From Actibacterium pelagium (GTDB lineage: Bacteria > Pseudomonadota > Alphaproteobacteria > Rhodobacterales > Rhodobacteraceae): 64,000 nt of DNA. Below the pieces are notes generated by a model. It did not search any database, was not told the origin of the DNA, and was given only the letters and a program-made list of their open reading frames with translations. Below are positions 45,243-53,834 of this stretch, in pieces; the stretch's first letter is position 1; every line of letters begins with the position of its first letter. The DNA lies in the NCBI RefSeq assembly GCF_002285415.1, contig NZ_NSBU01000006.1, forward strand, positions 310,001 to 374,000. The letters are read 5' to 3'. A program made the position numbers and the translations under genes.

Positions 45243-46061
45243 ATGCGGGCACTGTCGCTGATCCTTGGTCTGACCTTTTGCGCACCAGCCTTCGCGCAAA
45301 GCAACGAACAGACCTTGGCCGATATCCGTCAGGAAATGTCGGTTCTGTATGTCGAGTTGCAGCGCCTCAACCGGGAGCTTTCGACGACCGGTGGGGCGAG
45401 CGGCGTGGCGACTCCTGGCTCTGTCCTTCAGCGCGTGACCGCGCTGGAGGAACAATTGAACCGGCTGACGGCGAAGACCGAACAGCTGGATTTTCGTATT
45501 AATCAAGTGGTTGCCGATGGCACCAATCGCCTTGGCGACCTGCAATTCCGTGTTTGCGAACTGGATCCCGGCTGTGACATCGCCAACCTGCCTGAAACAC
45601 CTGTTTTGGGTGGCGGTGACCTGCCGCAGGCGATCCGTCCTGCGATCACAGAGTCGCCGGTGAAAGCCCCCGAACTCGCCGTCAGTGAACGGGCCGATTT
45701 CGAGGCAGCCTCGCAAGCGCTGGCCGATGGGGCCAACCGCGCCGCGGCGGAACAGTTCGCGCTATTCGTCGAGAATTATCCCGGCGGCCCGCTGACAAGC
45801 GAGGCGCATTTCATGCGCGGGGAGGCGCTGCGCAACATGGGCGACATCACCCCGGCAGCCCGCGCTTACCTGCAAAGCTTTTCAGGTGCGCCCAACGGTC
45901 CGATGGCCCCCGAGGCGCTGTATAAGCTGGGTCTTAGCCTTGCCGATCTCGGCCAGATGCAGGAAGCCTGTGTCACTTTGGGTGAGGTCAGCATCCGCTT
46001 CCCTTCGGCCCCGGTGGCGGGCAGTGCATCGCAACAACAGACCCAACTTGGCTGCCAGTGA
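45243..46061 (+). CDS. cpoB: Cell division coordinator CpoB (YbgF)
   Basis: A 272-residue periplasmic protein that links Tol-Pal with peptidoglycan synthesis. It has a Sec signal peptide (cleaved near AFA|Q, residue 18), a coiled-coil segment (about 25-85, QEMSVLYVELQRLNREL, VTALEEQLNRLTAKTEQLDF) and three TPR repeats (about 150-265; HFMRGEALRNMGDITPAARAYLQ, ALYKLGLSLADLGQMQEACVTL). AGGAGG precedes the start. Two cysteine residues in the linker (CELDPGC) could form a disulfide. GTGA overlap with tilS. Confidence 0.93.
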   Translation: MRALSLILGLTFCAPAFAQSNEQTLADIRQEMSVLYVELQRLNRELSTTGGASGVATPGSVLQRVTALEEQLNRLTAKTEQLDFRINQVVADGTNRLGDLQFRVCELDPGCDIANLPETPVLGGGDLPQAIRPAITESPVKAPELAVSERADFEAASQALADGANRAAAEQFALFVENYPGGPLTSEAHFMRGEALRNMGDITPAARAYLQSFSGAPNGPMAPEALYKLGLSLADLGQMQEACVTLGEVSIRFPSAPVAGSASQQQTQLGCQ

Positions 46062-47308
46062 CGGCTGAAGACGACCTGCTTCTACACCTCTTCGGGTCGG
46101 CGATGATGTTCGACAAGTCGGACCCGTTGGGTCTGGCTGTGTCCGGCGGCGGCGATTCCATGGCCATGCTGCATTTGGCCGCCCTATGGGCCAAAGAGGC
46201 AGGCATTGGGCTGCGTGCGGTGACAGTCGACCACGGTTTGCGCTCCGAAGCCGCCGAAGAAGCAAAATTCGTTGCGAAGATTTGCCAAGACCTTGGGGTG
46301 CAGCACGACACTTTGACATGGGACCACGAAACTCTTGCAGGCAATCTTCAGGATCAAGCGCGCCGTGCGCGGTACCGGTTGATGTCCGATTGGGCAAAGG
46401 AACACGGGATCACTTCGATCGCGCTTGCCCATACTGAAGACGATCAAGCCGAAACCTTCCTGATGCGATTGGCGCGTGAGGCCGGAGTGGATGGCCTGTC
46501 CGGCATGCAACAGCGTCGGAAAGCGGATGGCATTACATGGCTGCGCCCGCTGTTAGTGGCATCTGGGGAGGATCTACGATCGTTCCTGACCCGCCGTGGA
46601 CACTCTTGGCGCGAGGACCCGTCGAACCAAGATACGCGTTTTGAACGCGTTAAAGCTCGGCAAGTCCTGACGGAGTTAGAACCACTCGGCATCACGGCAG
46701 GCAAGCTTGCGGGGGTGGCATCGCAATTGTCGATGGCGCGTCAGGCCTTGGATGTGCAAACCCTTAGGGCGGCTACAGATTTCGTCACGGTCGACCGGGG
46801 GGATCTGCTGATTTCACGGAAAGGGTTGCTTTTGCTGCCCCCTGAAATCCAGCGGCGCTTGTTGCAAGCCGCCCTTAGGTGGGTTTCTAACGCAGAGTAT
46901 CCTGTGCGAAGCCAGAAACTGACAGATTTCGAGGTAAAGCTAATCGAAGGTGAACAGGCGACCTTGCGTGGTTGTATTGCCTTCCCAGAAGCAGAGGCCG
47001 TGCGGATCACGCGCGAATTAAAAGCCGTTTCCAAGACGGTTTGCGCGTCAGACCAGTTGTGGGATGGGCGCTGGCGCGTGGAGGGTGCCCCCGTGGGCAC
47101 AGAGCTGCGCGTTTTGGGTGAAGCTGGTCTGCCGCAATGTCCCGATTGGCGTGAAGCTGGCCTGCCAAGACGGTCTTTATTGGCCAGTCCGGCAGTCTGG
47201 CAGGGTGACGAATTGGTTGCTGCGCCACTCGCAGGTCTGGAAAATGGATGCAGCGCCAAATTGGCGCGGGGGGATGATAGCTTCTATTCTTTGATTATAT
47301 CGCATTGA
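46058..47308 (+). CDS. tilS: tRNA(Ile)-lysidine synthase TilS
   Basis: A 416-residue ATP-dependent enzyme that puts lysidine on C34 of tRNA-Ile (CAU). The PP-loop LAVSGGGDSMAML lies near residues 26-38, followed by VTVDHGLRSEAAEEA and ALAHTEDDQAETFLMRLAREAGVDGLSGM. The start is GTG 46058, overlapping cpoB by 4 bases. The Tol-Pal/TilS/FtsH order is conserved in this group. C-terminal domain is divergent, as usual. Confidence 0.95.
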   Translation: MTAEDDLLLHLFGSAMMFDKSDPLGLAVSGGGDSMAMLHLAALWAKEAGIGLRAVTVDHGLRSEAAEEAKFVAKICQDLGVQHDTLTWDHETLAGNLQDQARRARYRLMSDWAKEHGITSIALAHTEDDQAETFLMRLAREAGVDGLSGMQQRRKADGITWLRPLLVASGEDLRSFLTRRGHSWREDPSNQDTRFERVKARQVLTELEPLGITAGKLAGVASQLSMARQALDVQTLRAATDFVTVDRGDLLISRKGLLLLPPEIQRRLLQAALRWVSNAEYPVRSQKLTDFEVKLIEGEQATLRGCIAFPEAEAVRITRELKAVSKTVCASDQLWDGRWRVEGAPVGTELRVLGEAGLPQCPDWREAGLPRRSLLASPAVWQGDELVAAPLAGLENGCSAKLARGDDSFYSLIISH

Positions 47309-47331
47309 ACCTCGGGCAGGTTCCTCTATTT
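47305..47331 (+). promoter_or_regulatory. Possible heat-shock-type promoter of ftsH
   Basis: TTGAAC (47305-47310), a 15-base spacer and CTATTT (47326-47331) resemble the alphaproteobacterial RpoH pattern (CTTGAA ... CYTATNT). It overlaps the tilS stop. ftsH is commonly heat-shock controlled; this is a reading by eye. Confidence 0.35.
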
Positions 47332-47339
47332 TAATAGGA

Positions 47340-47357
47340 GGCCCCGTCGACGGGGCC
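47340..47357 (+). repeat. Perfect 18-bp palindrome in the ftsH leader
   Basis: GGCCCCGTCGACGGGGCC is fully self-complementary and lies 25 bases before the ftsH GTG and about 9 after the putative -10. No T-run follows, so a leader hairpin or operator is more likely than a terminator. Confidence 0.5.
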
Positions 47358-47382
47358 GGAGCTAATTCTTAAGGAGTGTACA

Positions 47383-49299
47383 GTGGGCAACGCGCGAAAT
47401 ATCGCATTCTGGGTCGTATTGTTCGTATTGATCCTCGCACTGTTCAACATTTTCAGTGGCGATCCGCAGACCAATTCTGGACGCGAGATCACGTATTCTG
47501 AACTGGTAGAGCGCGTAGAGGCAGGCGAAGTGTCCGCCGTAACGCTTGATGGCGAAAACGCGATGGTCGTCGGATCCGACGGCTCTGTCGCCACAGCAAT
47601 CATTCCGCGCCAAGTTGATCTGACCGACCTGCTTCTTGAAAAAGGTGTGCAGGTCAAAGCAGAGCCGCAGGAACAAAGCGGGCTGTTGGCCTATCTGGGC
47701 ACGCTGCTTCCCTTCATCATCCTGATCGGTATCTGGATCTTCCTGATGAACCGCATGCAGGGCGGTGGCCGTGGCGGTGCGATGGGCTTTGGCAAGTCGC
47801 GCGCAAAGCTGCTGACTGAAAAGCATGGCCGTGTGACTTTTGACGATGTCGCGGGCATCGACGAAGCCAAGGAAGAGCTGGAAGAGATCGTCGAATTCCT
47901 GCGTAACCCGCAGAAATTTAGCCGTCTGGGCGGTAAGATCCCCAAAGGCGCGCTTCTGGTGGGCCCTCCGGGTACTGGTAAAACGCTTCTGGCCCGCGCC
48001 ATTGCGGGTGAGGCTGGTGTGCCGTTCTTCACCATCTCGGGTTCCGACTTTGTCGAAATGTTCGTGGGCGTGGGCGCAAGCCGTGTCCGTGACATGTTCG
48101 AACAGGCCAAGAAGAACGCGCCTTGTATCGTCTTCATCGACGAGATCGACGCGGTTGGCCGCTCGCGTGGTGCCGGCTATGGCGGTGGTAACGACGAACG
48201 CGAACAGACCCTGAACCAGTTGCTGGTCGAGATGGACGGTTTCGAAGCCAACGAAGGCATCATCATCGTCGCCGCGACCAACCGTCCCGACGTTCTTGAC
48301 CCTGCGCTGCTGCGTCCCGGTCGTTTCGACCGTCAGGTTCAGGTGCCGAACCCCGATATCAAAGGCCGCGAAAAGATTCTGGGCGTTCATGCCCGCAAGG
48401 TGCCTTTGGGCCCCGATGTTGACCTGCGCATCATCGCACGCGGCACGCCGGGCTTCTCGGGCGCTGATCTTGCGAACCTTGTGAACGAATCTGCGTTGAT
48501 GGCCGCACGCGTCGGCCGCCGTTTCGTCACGATGGAAGATTTCGAAAACGCCAAGGACAAGGTCATGATGGGCAGCGAACGCCGCTCTATGGTCATGACC
48601 GAGGATGAGAAGAAGCTGACCGCCTACCACGAGGCAGGCCACGCCGTTGTCGGTCTGAATGTCCCGCAGCATGATCCGATCCACAAGGCGACGATCATTC
48701 CGCGCGGCCGTGCGCTTGGTCTGGTACTTTCTCTGCCGGAGCGTGACGAACTGTCGGTCAGCTACACCAAGTACAAGTCCAAGATCGCCATGGCGATGGG
48801 CGGACGCGTCGCGGAAGAACTGATCTTTGGCCCTGAAAACGTGACCTCTGGTGCAGCATCGGACATCCAACAGGTGACCCGGATCGCACGCGCGATGGTA
48901 ACGCGCTTCGGCTTTGACCCTGATCTGGGCTATGTCGATTACGCGAATGAGCAGCAGTCTTATCTGGGCAACTACCAGAGCGGGTCAAACCATTCTGGCA
49001 TCACCCAGAAGACCATCGACGACAAGGTGCGTGAGCTGGTGGACGAAGGCTATGCCACAGCCAAGCGCATCCTGACCGAGAAGGCGGATGATCTGGAGCG
49101 TCTGGCCCAAGGCCTGCTGGAGTATGAGACCCTGACCGGCAACGAAATCACCAAAGTTATGGCAGGCGAGCCGCTGAACAAAGGTGACGACGAGGATGAC
49201 AACCCGCAAGACGGCAACGCGCCTTCGGTCACGGCAATTCCCAAAACCAAGCCGCGGTCCAAACCCGATGGTGGGATGGAGCCAGAGCCGACCGCTTAA
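47383..49299 (+). CDS. ftsH: ATP-dependent zinc metalloprotease FtsH
   Basis: A 638-residue membrane-anchored AAA+ protease for membrane-protein quality control. It has two membrane helices (about 5-22 and 102-122), Walker [19 protein letters not shown] (about 190-207), Walker [13 protein letters not shown], the second region of homology [14 protein letters not shown], and the zinc site [12 protein letters not shown] (about 414). The C-terminus is disordered and acidic/proline-rich. Start GTG 47383 follows TTAAGGAG. A terminator follows. Confidence 0.98.
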   Translation: MGNARNIAFWVVLFVLILALFNIFSGDPQTNSGREITYSELVERVEAGEVSAVTLDGENAMVVGSDGSVATAIIPRQVDLTDLLLEKGVQVKAEPQEQSGLLAYLGTLLPFIILIGIWIFLMNRMQGGGRGGAMGFGKSRAKLLTEKHGRVTFDDVAGIDEAKEELEEIVEFLRNPQKFSRLGGKIPKGALLVGPPGTGKTLLARAIAGEAGVPFFTISGSDFVEMFVGVGASRVRDMFEQAKKNAPCIVFIDEIDAVGRSRGAGYGGGNDEREQTLNQLLVEMDGFEANEGIIIVAATNRPDVLDPALLRPGRFDRQVQVPNPDIKGREKILGVHARKVPLGPDVDLRIIARGTPGFSGADLANLVNESALMAARVGRRFVTMEDFENAKDKVMMGSERRSMVMTEDEKKLTAYHEAGHAVVGLNVPQHDPIHKATIIPRGRALGLVLSLPERDELSVSYTKYKSKIAMAMGGRVAEELIFGPENVTSGAASDIQQVTRIARAMVTRFGFDPDLGYVDYANEQQSYLGNYQSGSNHSGITQKTIDDKVRELVDEGYATAKRILTEKADDLERLAQGLLEYETLTGNEITKVMAGEPLNKGDDEDDNPQDGNAPSVTAIPKTKPRSKPDGGMEPEPTA

Positions 49300-49318
49300 T
49301 AGGTCCAGAAATTGATTT

Positions 49319-49352
49319 AAAACCCGGAACCAGAAATGGTTTCGGGTTTTTC
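49319..49352 (+). terminator. Terminator after ftsH
   Basis: AAAACCCGGAACC and GGTTTCGGGTTTT pair over about 12-13 bp (one G-U) around loop AGAAAT, ending in TTTTTC. It lies 19 bases after the ftsH stop. Confidence 0.88.
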
Positions 49353-49527
49353 ATTTCCAAAACCCCGTTGTTTCATTTGGTTTTGCTTAGGCCCAAAGGT
49401 TCCATTTGGCGGTCTACGGTCTGGTTGATTTCTTTAGGTTCTTTCGGATTTTGGATTGCACGTTGCTTCGGTTCGAAACAGTGTTGTCTGGCTGGGGCAT
49501 TTGGGGCCCATAAGCGGGGAGGACATA

Positions 49528-51204
49528 ATGGGTTTCAAAACCGACATCGAAATTGCACGCGAAGCAAACAAGAAACCGATCCAGGAGATTGGTGCAAAGC
49601 TTGGCATTCCGACAGAGCATCTACTGCCCTACGGCCATGACAAGGCCAAGGTTAGCGCTGACTTCATCAAGTCATTGGATGGCAAGGACGACGGCAAGCT
49701 CATACTTGTCACGGCCATCAACCCGACCCCGGCAGGCGAAGGCAAGACCACGACCACTGTTGGTCTTGGCGATGGTTTGAACCGCATTGGAAAGAAAGCT
49801 GCGATTTGTATCCGCGAGGCTTCTTTGGGCCCGAATTTCGGGATGAAGGGCGGGGCTGCCGGGGGGGGCTACGCGCAGGTGGTCCCTATGGAAGATATGA
49901 ACCTGCATTTCACAGGCGATTTCCATGCGATTACCAGTGCGCACAACCTTCTGGCCGCGATGATCGACAACCACATCTACTGGGGCAATGAGCTGGAGAT
50001 CGACGAACGCCGGGTGACATGGCGGCGCGTTCTCGACATGAATGATCGCGCCCTGCGTGACACTGTGACCTCGCTTGGTGGTGTAGCCAATGGGTTCCCG
50101 CGCCAGACTGGGTTCGACATTACCGTTGCGTCCGAGGTTATGGCGATCCTTTGCCTTGCGAAGGACCTGAAAGATCTCGAGACACGCTTGGGGGATATGA
50201 TTGTCGCCTATCGCCGTGATCGCAGTCCGGTTTATTGCCGCGACCTGAAGGCGGACGGCGCGATGACCGTTTTGCTGAAAGACGCGATGCAGCCCAATCT
50301 GGTTCAAACGCTAGAGAACAACCCAGCTTTCGTTCACGGCGGCCCCTTCGCCAATATTGCCCACGGCTGTAACTCGGTCGCGGCAACAACCACGGCTTTG
50401 AAACTGGCGGATTACGTGGTGACCGAAGCGGGTTTTGGTGCCGATCTGGGTGCCGAAAAGTTTCTGAACATCAAGTGTCGTAAAGCGGGTCTTTCGCCCT
50501 CTGCCGTCGTGGTGGTCGCCACGGTGCGAGCGATGAAGATGAACGGCGGCGTCGCACGTGCCGACCTGAATGAAGAGAACGTTGAGGCAGTTCAGGCCGG
50601 ATGCCCGAACCTTGGCCGCCATATCGAGAACGTCAAATCCTTTGGGGTTCCCGTAGTCGTTGCGATCAACCACTTTGTCTCTGATACAGATGCCGAAGTC
50701 GAAGCAGTTCGTGAATACGTGGCCTCGATGGGGGCAGAGGCCATCCTGTGCCAGCACTGGGCCAAGGGATCGGAAGGGACGGTCGAACTGGCGACCCGCG
50801 TGGCCGAGATCGCCGATGCGGATGTTGCGAACTTCGCGCCGCTTTATCCCGACAAGATGCGCCTGTTCGACAAGATTGATACCATCGCGAAACGGATTTA
50901 CCGCGCGGATGAGGTCTTGGCCGACAAGAAGATCCGGGACCAACTGCGCGACTGGGAAGAGGCCGGTTATGGCAATTTGCCGATCTGTATGGCCAAAACG
51001 CAGTATAGTTTTTCGACCGATCCCAACTTGCGCGGGGCACCCGTAGGGCATTCTGTCCCGATACGAGAGGTACGCCTGTCGGCGGGGGCAGGGTTTGTCG
51101 TGGTGATCTGCGGGCAAATCATGACGATGCCGGGCCTGCCCAGAAGACCGGCCTCTGAAACCATCAGATTGTCCGACGATGGCCTGACAGAGGGACTGTT
51201 CTAA
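49528..51204 (+). CDS. fhs: Formate--tetrahydrofolate ligase
   Basis: A 558-residue ATP-dependent enzyme making 10-formyl-THF from formate and THF. The P-loop [18 protein letters not shown] lies near residues 65-82, with the family segments [23 protein letters not shown] and [22 protein letters not shown] 49528 has GGGGAGG upstream; a longer frame from 49456 is not supported. It stands in a C1 unit with folD, which would interconvert its product; a decayed gene lies between them. Confidence 0.97.
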   Translation: MGFKTDIEIAREANKKPIQEIGAKLGIPTEHLLPYGHDKAKVSADFIKSLDGKDDGKLILVTAINPTPAGEGKTTTTVGLGDGLNRIGKKAAICIREASLGPNFGMKGGAAGGGYAQVVPMEDMNLHFTGDFHAITSAHNLLAAMIDNHIYWGNELEIDERRVTWRRVLDMNDRALRDTVTSLGGVANGFPRQTGFDITVASEVMAILCLAKDLKDLETRLGDMIVAYRRDRSPVYCRDLKADGAMTVLLKDAMQPNLVQTLENNPAFVHGGPFANIAHGCNSVAATTTALKLADYVVTEAGFGADLGAEKFLNIKCRKAGLSPSAVVVVATVRAMKMNGGVARADLNEENVEAVQAGCPNLGRHIENVKSFGVPVVVAINHFVSDTDAEVEAVREYVASMGAEAILCQHWAKGSEGTVELATRVAEIADADVANFAPLYPDKMRLFDKIDTIAKRIYRADEVLADKKIRDQLRDWEEAGYGNLPICMAKTQYSFSTDPNLRGAPVGHSVPIREVRLSAGAGFVVVICGQIMTMPGLPRRPASETIRLSDDGLTEGLF

Positions 51205-51236
51205 GGCGTCTTCACGAAGCATGCTGGGTTGAATGT

Positions 51237-51267
51237 TGTCGCGGCGCTTTCTAAGCAAGCCGCGACA
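51237..51267 (+). repeat. Strong hairpin after fhs
   Basis: TGTCGCGGC pairs with GCCGCGACA (9 bp) and the stem continues as GCTT/AAGC after an AA bulge, with a TCT loop: 13 bp in all. No T-run follows. It overlaps the start of the decayed chorismate mutase sequence. Confidence 0.55.
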
Positions 51268-51437
51268 CGTCATCGTGGATATCGGGTCGTGCCGAAGAAG
51301 TTGCTTCAAATGCGCGCAACAACGCAGAAGTTGCAGGGTTTGATCCAGATTTGACCGAACAAATCTGGCGCATTCTGATCGAGTGGTCTATCGCTGGCGG
51401 AAAGCGGATTCTTGGGCCTTCTGACGAGAGGAATTGA
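51255..51437 (+). pseudogene. Remnant of an AroQ-type chorismate mutase gene
   Basis: An open frame without a start codon, ending at TGA 51435-51437, reads SGRAEEVASNARNNAEVAG, then FDPDLTEQIWRILIEWSIAG and [12 protein letters not shown]. This matches the C-terminal half of short AroQ chorismate mutases (R-EEV-NV-A ... GLDP-LAE-LWR-LIEWSIA-E). The normal N-terminal half (start and first catalytic helix, about 45 residues) is absent: fhs ends only 50 bases before and the space is filled by stops and the hairpin at 51237. In the catalytic C-terminal helix the usual Arg-Glu after WSIA is replaced by Gly-Gly. I judge this a 5'-deleted, non-functional gene that once lay between fhs and folD. Confidence 0.7.
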
Positions 51438-51439
51438 TC

Positions 51440-52342
51440 ATGAGCGCAACCATCATTGACGGAAAAGCCTTTGCAGCCTCGGTCCGCGAGAAAGTCGCCA
51501 CCCACGTGGCGCGCTTGAAAGAGGTGAATGATATCACCCCCGGCCTTGCTGTTGTTCTGGTCGGTGAAGATCCCGCCAGTCAGGTCTATGTCCGCTCCAA
51601 GGGCAAGCAGACCGTCGAGGTCGGCATGAACAGCTATGAACACAAACTGGACGACGACACTTCGGAAGAAGATCTGCTGGCGCTGATCGACAAGTTGAAC
51701 AACGATCCGGCCGTTCATGGCATTCTGGTGCAATTGCCGCTGCCCGATCACCTGAACGAGGACCTTGTGATCAATGCGATCGATCCCGCGAAGGATGTCG
51801 ACGGGTTTCATATCTCGAACGTGGGTCTTCTGGGGACAGGGCAGAAATCGATGGTGCCCTGCACTCCGCTTGGATGCCTGATGATGCTGCGCGATCATCA
51901 TGGCTCGCTTTCTGGCCTGAACGCGGTTGTCGTGGGCCGTTCGAATATCGTGGGAAAACCGATGGCCAACCTGCTGCTGCGCGACAGCTGCACCGTAACC
52001 ATCGCGCATTCACGCACCAAGGATATCGAGGCTGTGTGCCGTCAGGCTGACATTCTTGTCGCTGCCGTAGGGCGTCCACAGATGGTTACCGGTGACTGGG
52101 TCAAGCCCGGTGCGACTGTGATTGATGTGGGCATCAACCGTATTCCGGCCCCCGAAAAGGGCGAGGGAAAGACCCGGCTTGTGGGCGATTGTGATTTCGA
52201 CAGCTGTGCCGAAGTGGCAGGCGCCATCACGCCTGTTCCGGGCGGTGTGGGTCCGATGACCATCGCTTGCCTGCTGGCCAACACCCTGACAGCCTGTTGC
52301 CGCGCCAATGCCCTGCCAGAGCCGGAAGGCCTGACCGCCTGA
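51440..52342 (+). CDS. folD: Methylenetetrahydrofolate dehydrogenase / methenyl-THF cyclohydrolase FolD
   Basis: A 300-residue bifunctional enzyme interconverting methylene-, methenyl- and 10-formyl-THF. It has [36 protein letters not shown] (catalytic Lys in the Y-x-x-x-K motif), [10 protein letters not shown], the PCTPLGCL loop and the NADP-binding [20 protein letters not shown] 51440 has GAGAGGA 7 bases upstream and is preferred to a TTG two codons earlier. Probably cotranscribed with fhs. Confidence 0.97.
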   Translation: MSATIIDGKAFAASVREKVATHVARLKEVNDITPGLAVVLVGEDPASQVYVRSKGKQTVEVGMNSYEHKLDDDTSEEDLLALIDKLNNDPAVHGILVQLPLPDHLNEDLVINAIDPAKDVDGFHISNVGLLGTGQKSMVPCTPLGCLMMLRDHHGSLSGLNAVVVGRSNIVGKPMANLLLRDSCTVTIAHSRTKDIEAVCRQADILVAAVGRPQMVTGDWVKPGATVIDVGINRIPAPEKGEGKTRLVGDCDFDSCAEVAGAITPVPGGVGPMTIACLLANTLTACCRANALPEPEGLTA

Positions 52343-52344
52343 GA

Positions 52345-53094
52345 TTAGGTTTGAACCTGCGCGTGGTTTTCTGCGCGTTCGGCTCTTGCCGCTTCATACA
52401 AACCCGCGACGACGCTTTGGACGTGGTCTGCAAGATCGCGTGCTTCGGTTTCAGGGATACCTGCGGTCTGGATCGGTTCGCCAAACCTAATTGACAATTG
52501 CCCCGGCCGAGCGCGAAGGCTGGCCAGTGGCATCACGTGGTGCCCGCCAAAAAAGGCGACCGGTACGATGGGGGCCTCGGCGCGCATTGCAATCAATCCG
52601 GCCCCGACCTTAAAGCGCCGTACCCCGTCCTGACCTGAAAGGCGGCCCTCTCCGCCCCAGGCGACCCGTTCGCCACTGCGCACGAGGTCAACCATTCCTT
52701 CCATGGTTCGATTTGTCGCGTCGCGATTGCCGCGGGCAACAAAGTCAATTGGCAGCCTGCGGAAGGCGGACCGGGCGAAGGGAAACCAGGTGTAAAGATC
52801 CGCGGCAGCAGCTCGGTCAATGTGGTCCCACATCTCTTTGCAGAAGGCCATCAGATCGATAAAAGAGCTTTCGTTGTAGCAAACCACGCAGCCTTGTCCG
52901 GCTTTGGGCGTTGGCCCCGACAAATCAACGCCGACCCGGCAGGTTTCCAGAAAGCGTGACGAATAGTCGATCAAGATTTTTCGTGCGTGCGCCTGATCCG
53001 TGGCCCGCGCCATGCGCAGGTTCATCAAGGGCGCGCCGGCCAACCAGCGGATTGACGCATAACTGCCGCGCCATGTCTGAACGAGTTTCTGCAT
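52345..53094 (-). CDS. Lysophospholipid acyltransferase-like (PlsC-fold) protein with altered catalytic motif
   Basis: A 249-residue protein of the PlsC/LPLAT fold. The motif I position, normally N-H-x4-D, reads YNESSFIDL (near residue 73), so the catalytic His is Glu. The motif III position, normally FPEGTRS, reads WGGEGRLSGQ. The C-terminal APIVPVAFFGGHHVMPL matches motif IV. It may be inactive, may use a different mechanism, or may bind lipids. An N-terminal amphipathic/hydrophobic segment suggests membrane association. Start is ATG 53094; it converges on folD with a 2-base gap. Confidence 0.8.
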   Translation of the reverse strand: MQKLVQTWRGSYASIRWLAGAPLMNLRMARATDQAHARKILIDYSSRFLETCRVGVDLSGPTPKAGQGCVVCYNESSFIDLMAFCKEMWDHIDRAAAADLYTWFPFARSAFRRLPIDFVARGNRDATNRTMEGMVDLVRSGERVAWGGEGRLSGQDGVRRFKVGAGLIAMRAEAPIVPVAFFGGHHVMPLASLRARPGQLSIRFGEPIQTAGIPETEARDLADHVQSVVAGLYEAARAERAENHAQVQT

Positions 53095-53144
53095 TTGATC
53101 TCCTTCTGCAGACCTAGTTCAAATCGAAGGCGTGAGCAAATGGA

Positions 53145-53795
53145 CTAACGCGGCATTGGAATGGGGTGGACGGTTTTGCCGGTGACAAACGCCAGTGCCT
53201 CGGGGCCCATCAACGACGACAGTGCCGGATGTGTGGATCGGAGACCCCCGGTGTAGGTGCCATAAGCTGGCAGGATCAGGCGTGTGTCATCGACCAGAAA
53301 CACCGGCTGCGATCGGTTCGCCAGCCGGGCTTTGGGGTGATAGTGGCCAGAGACCTCTCCGACGGCGGCATCCTCGGCGATGTGGCGAAACGTTAGGGGG
53401 CCGACCTGTAATTCAGACCGGTGCGTTCCGGCCAGTTCAATCGGGCCCGGGTCGTGGTTGCCCTCGATCCAGATCCAATTGCGCCCTGCCATCAGCCGCG
53501 TTAGCCACAGCTTTTCATCATCCGGCAGGCGTTCGGCGGCTTCAAGATCGTCCCAGCTGTCGCCAAGGCAAATCACCTGCCGCGCATTCATGGTTTGAAT
53601 GTCTTCTTCCAATCGCGTCAGGGTCTCTCGCACTTCGTAAGGTGGCAGCAAACCGCGGCTTTTGCGGGCATAGCGGTCGGCTTTACCGAAATGCAGGTCA
53701 GAGACGCAAAGAAGCTGTTGATCGGGCCACCAAAGCGCGCCCGAAGGGCAGGCAAAAAGCTGGGCGCCAGAGAAAGTAAAACGATGGCCGGTCAT
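53145..53795 (-). CDS. pdeM: PdeM: ligase-associated DNA damage response metallophosphoesterase
   Basis: A 216-residue calcineurin-like phosphoesterase with the metal-binding motifs SDLHFGK (about residues 32-38), GDSWDD (78-83), GNHD (110-113) and GHYHP (about 150-154). In the ligase-associated DNA repair gene set it is encoded directly after the DEXH helicase, as here (39-base gap), and is expected to be a nuclease or phosphodiesterase. The ligase and exonuclease members are not in this window. Confidence 0.9.
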   Translation of the reverse strand: MTGHRFTFSGAQLFACPSGALWWPDQQLLCVSDLHFGKADRYARKSRGLLPPYEVRETLTRLEEDIQTMNARQVICLGDSWDDLEAAERLPDDEKLWLTRLMAGRNWIWIEGNHDPGPIELAGTHRSELQVGPLTFRHIAEDAAVGEVSGHYHPKARLANRSQPVFLVDDTRLILPAYGTYTGGLRSTHPALSSLMGPEALAFVTGKTVHPIPMPR

Positions 53796-53834
53796 AGTTA
53801 TTTGGTGCGGTGTTGTCGGCCCGAAATCAAGCCT

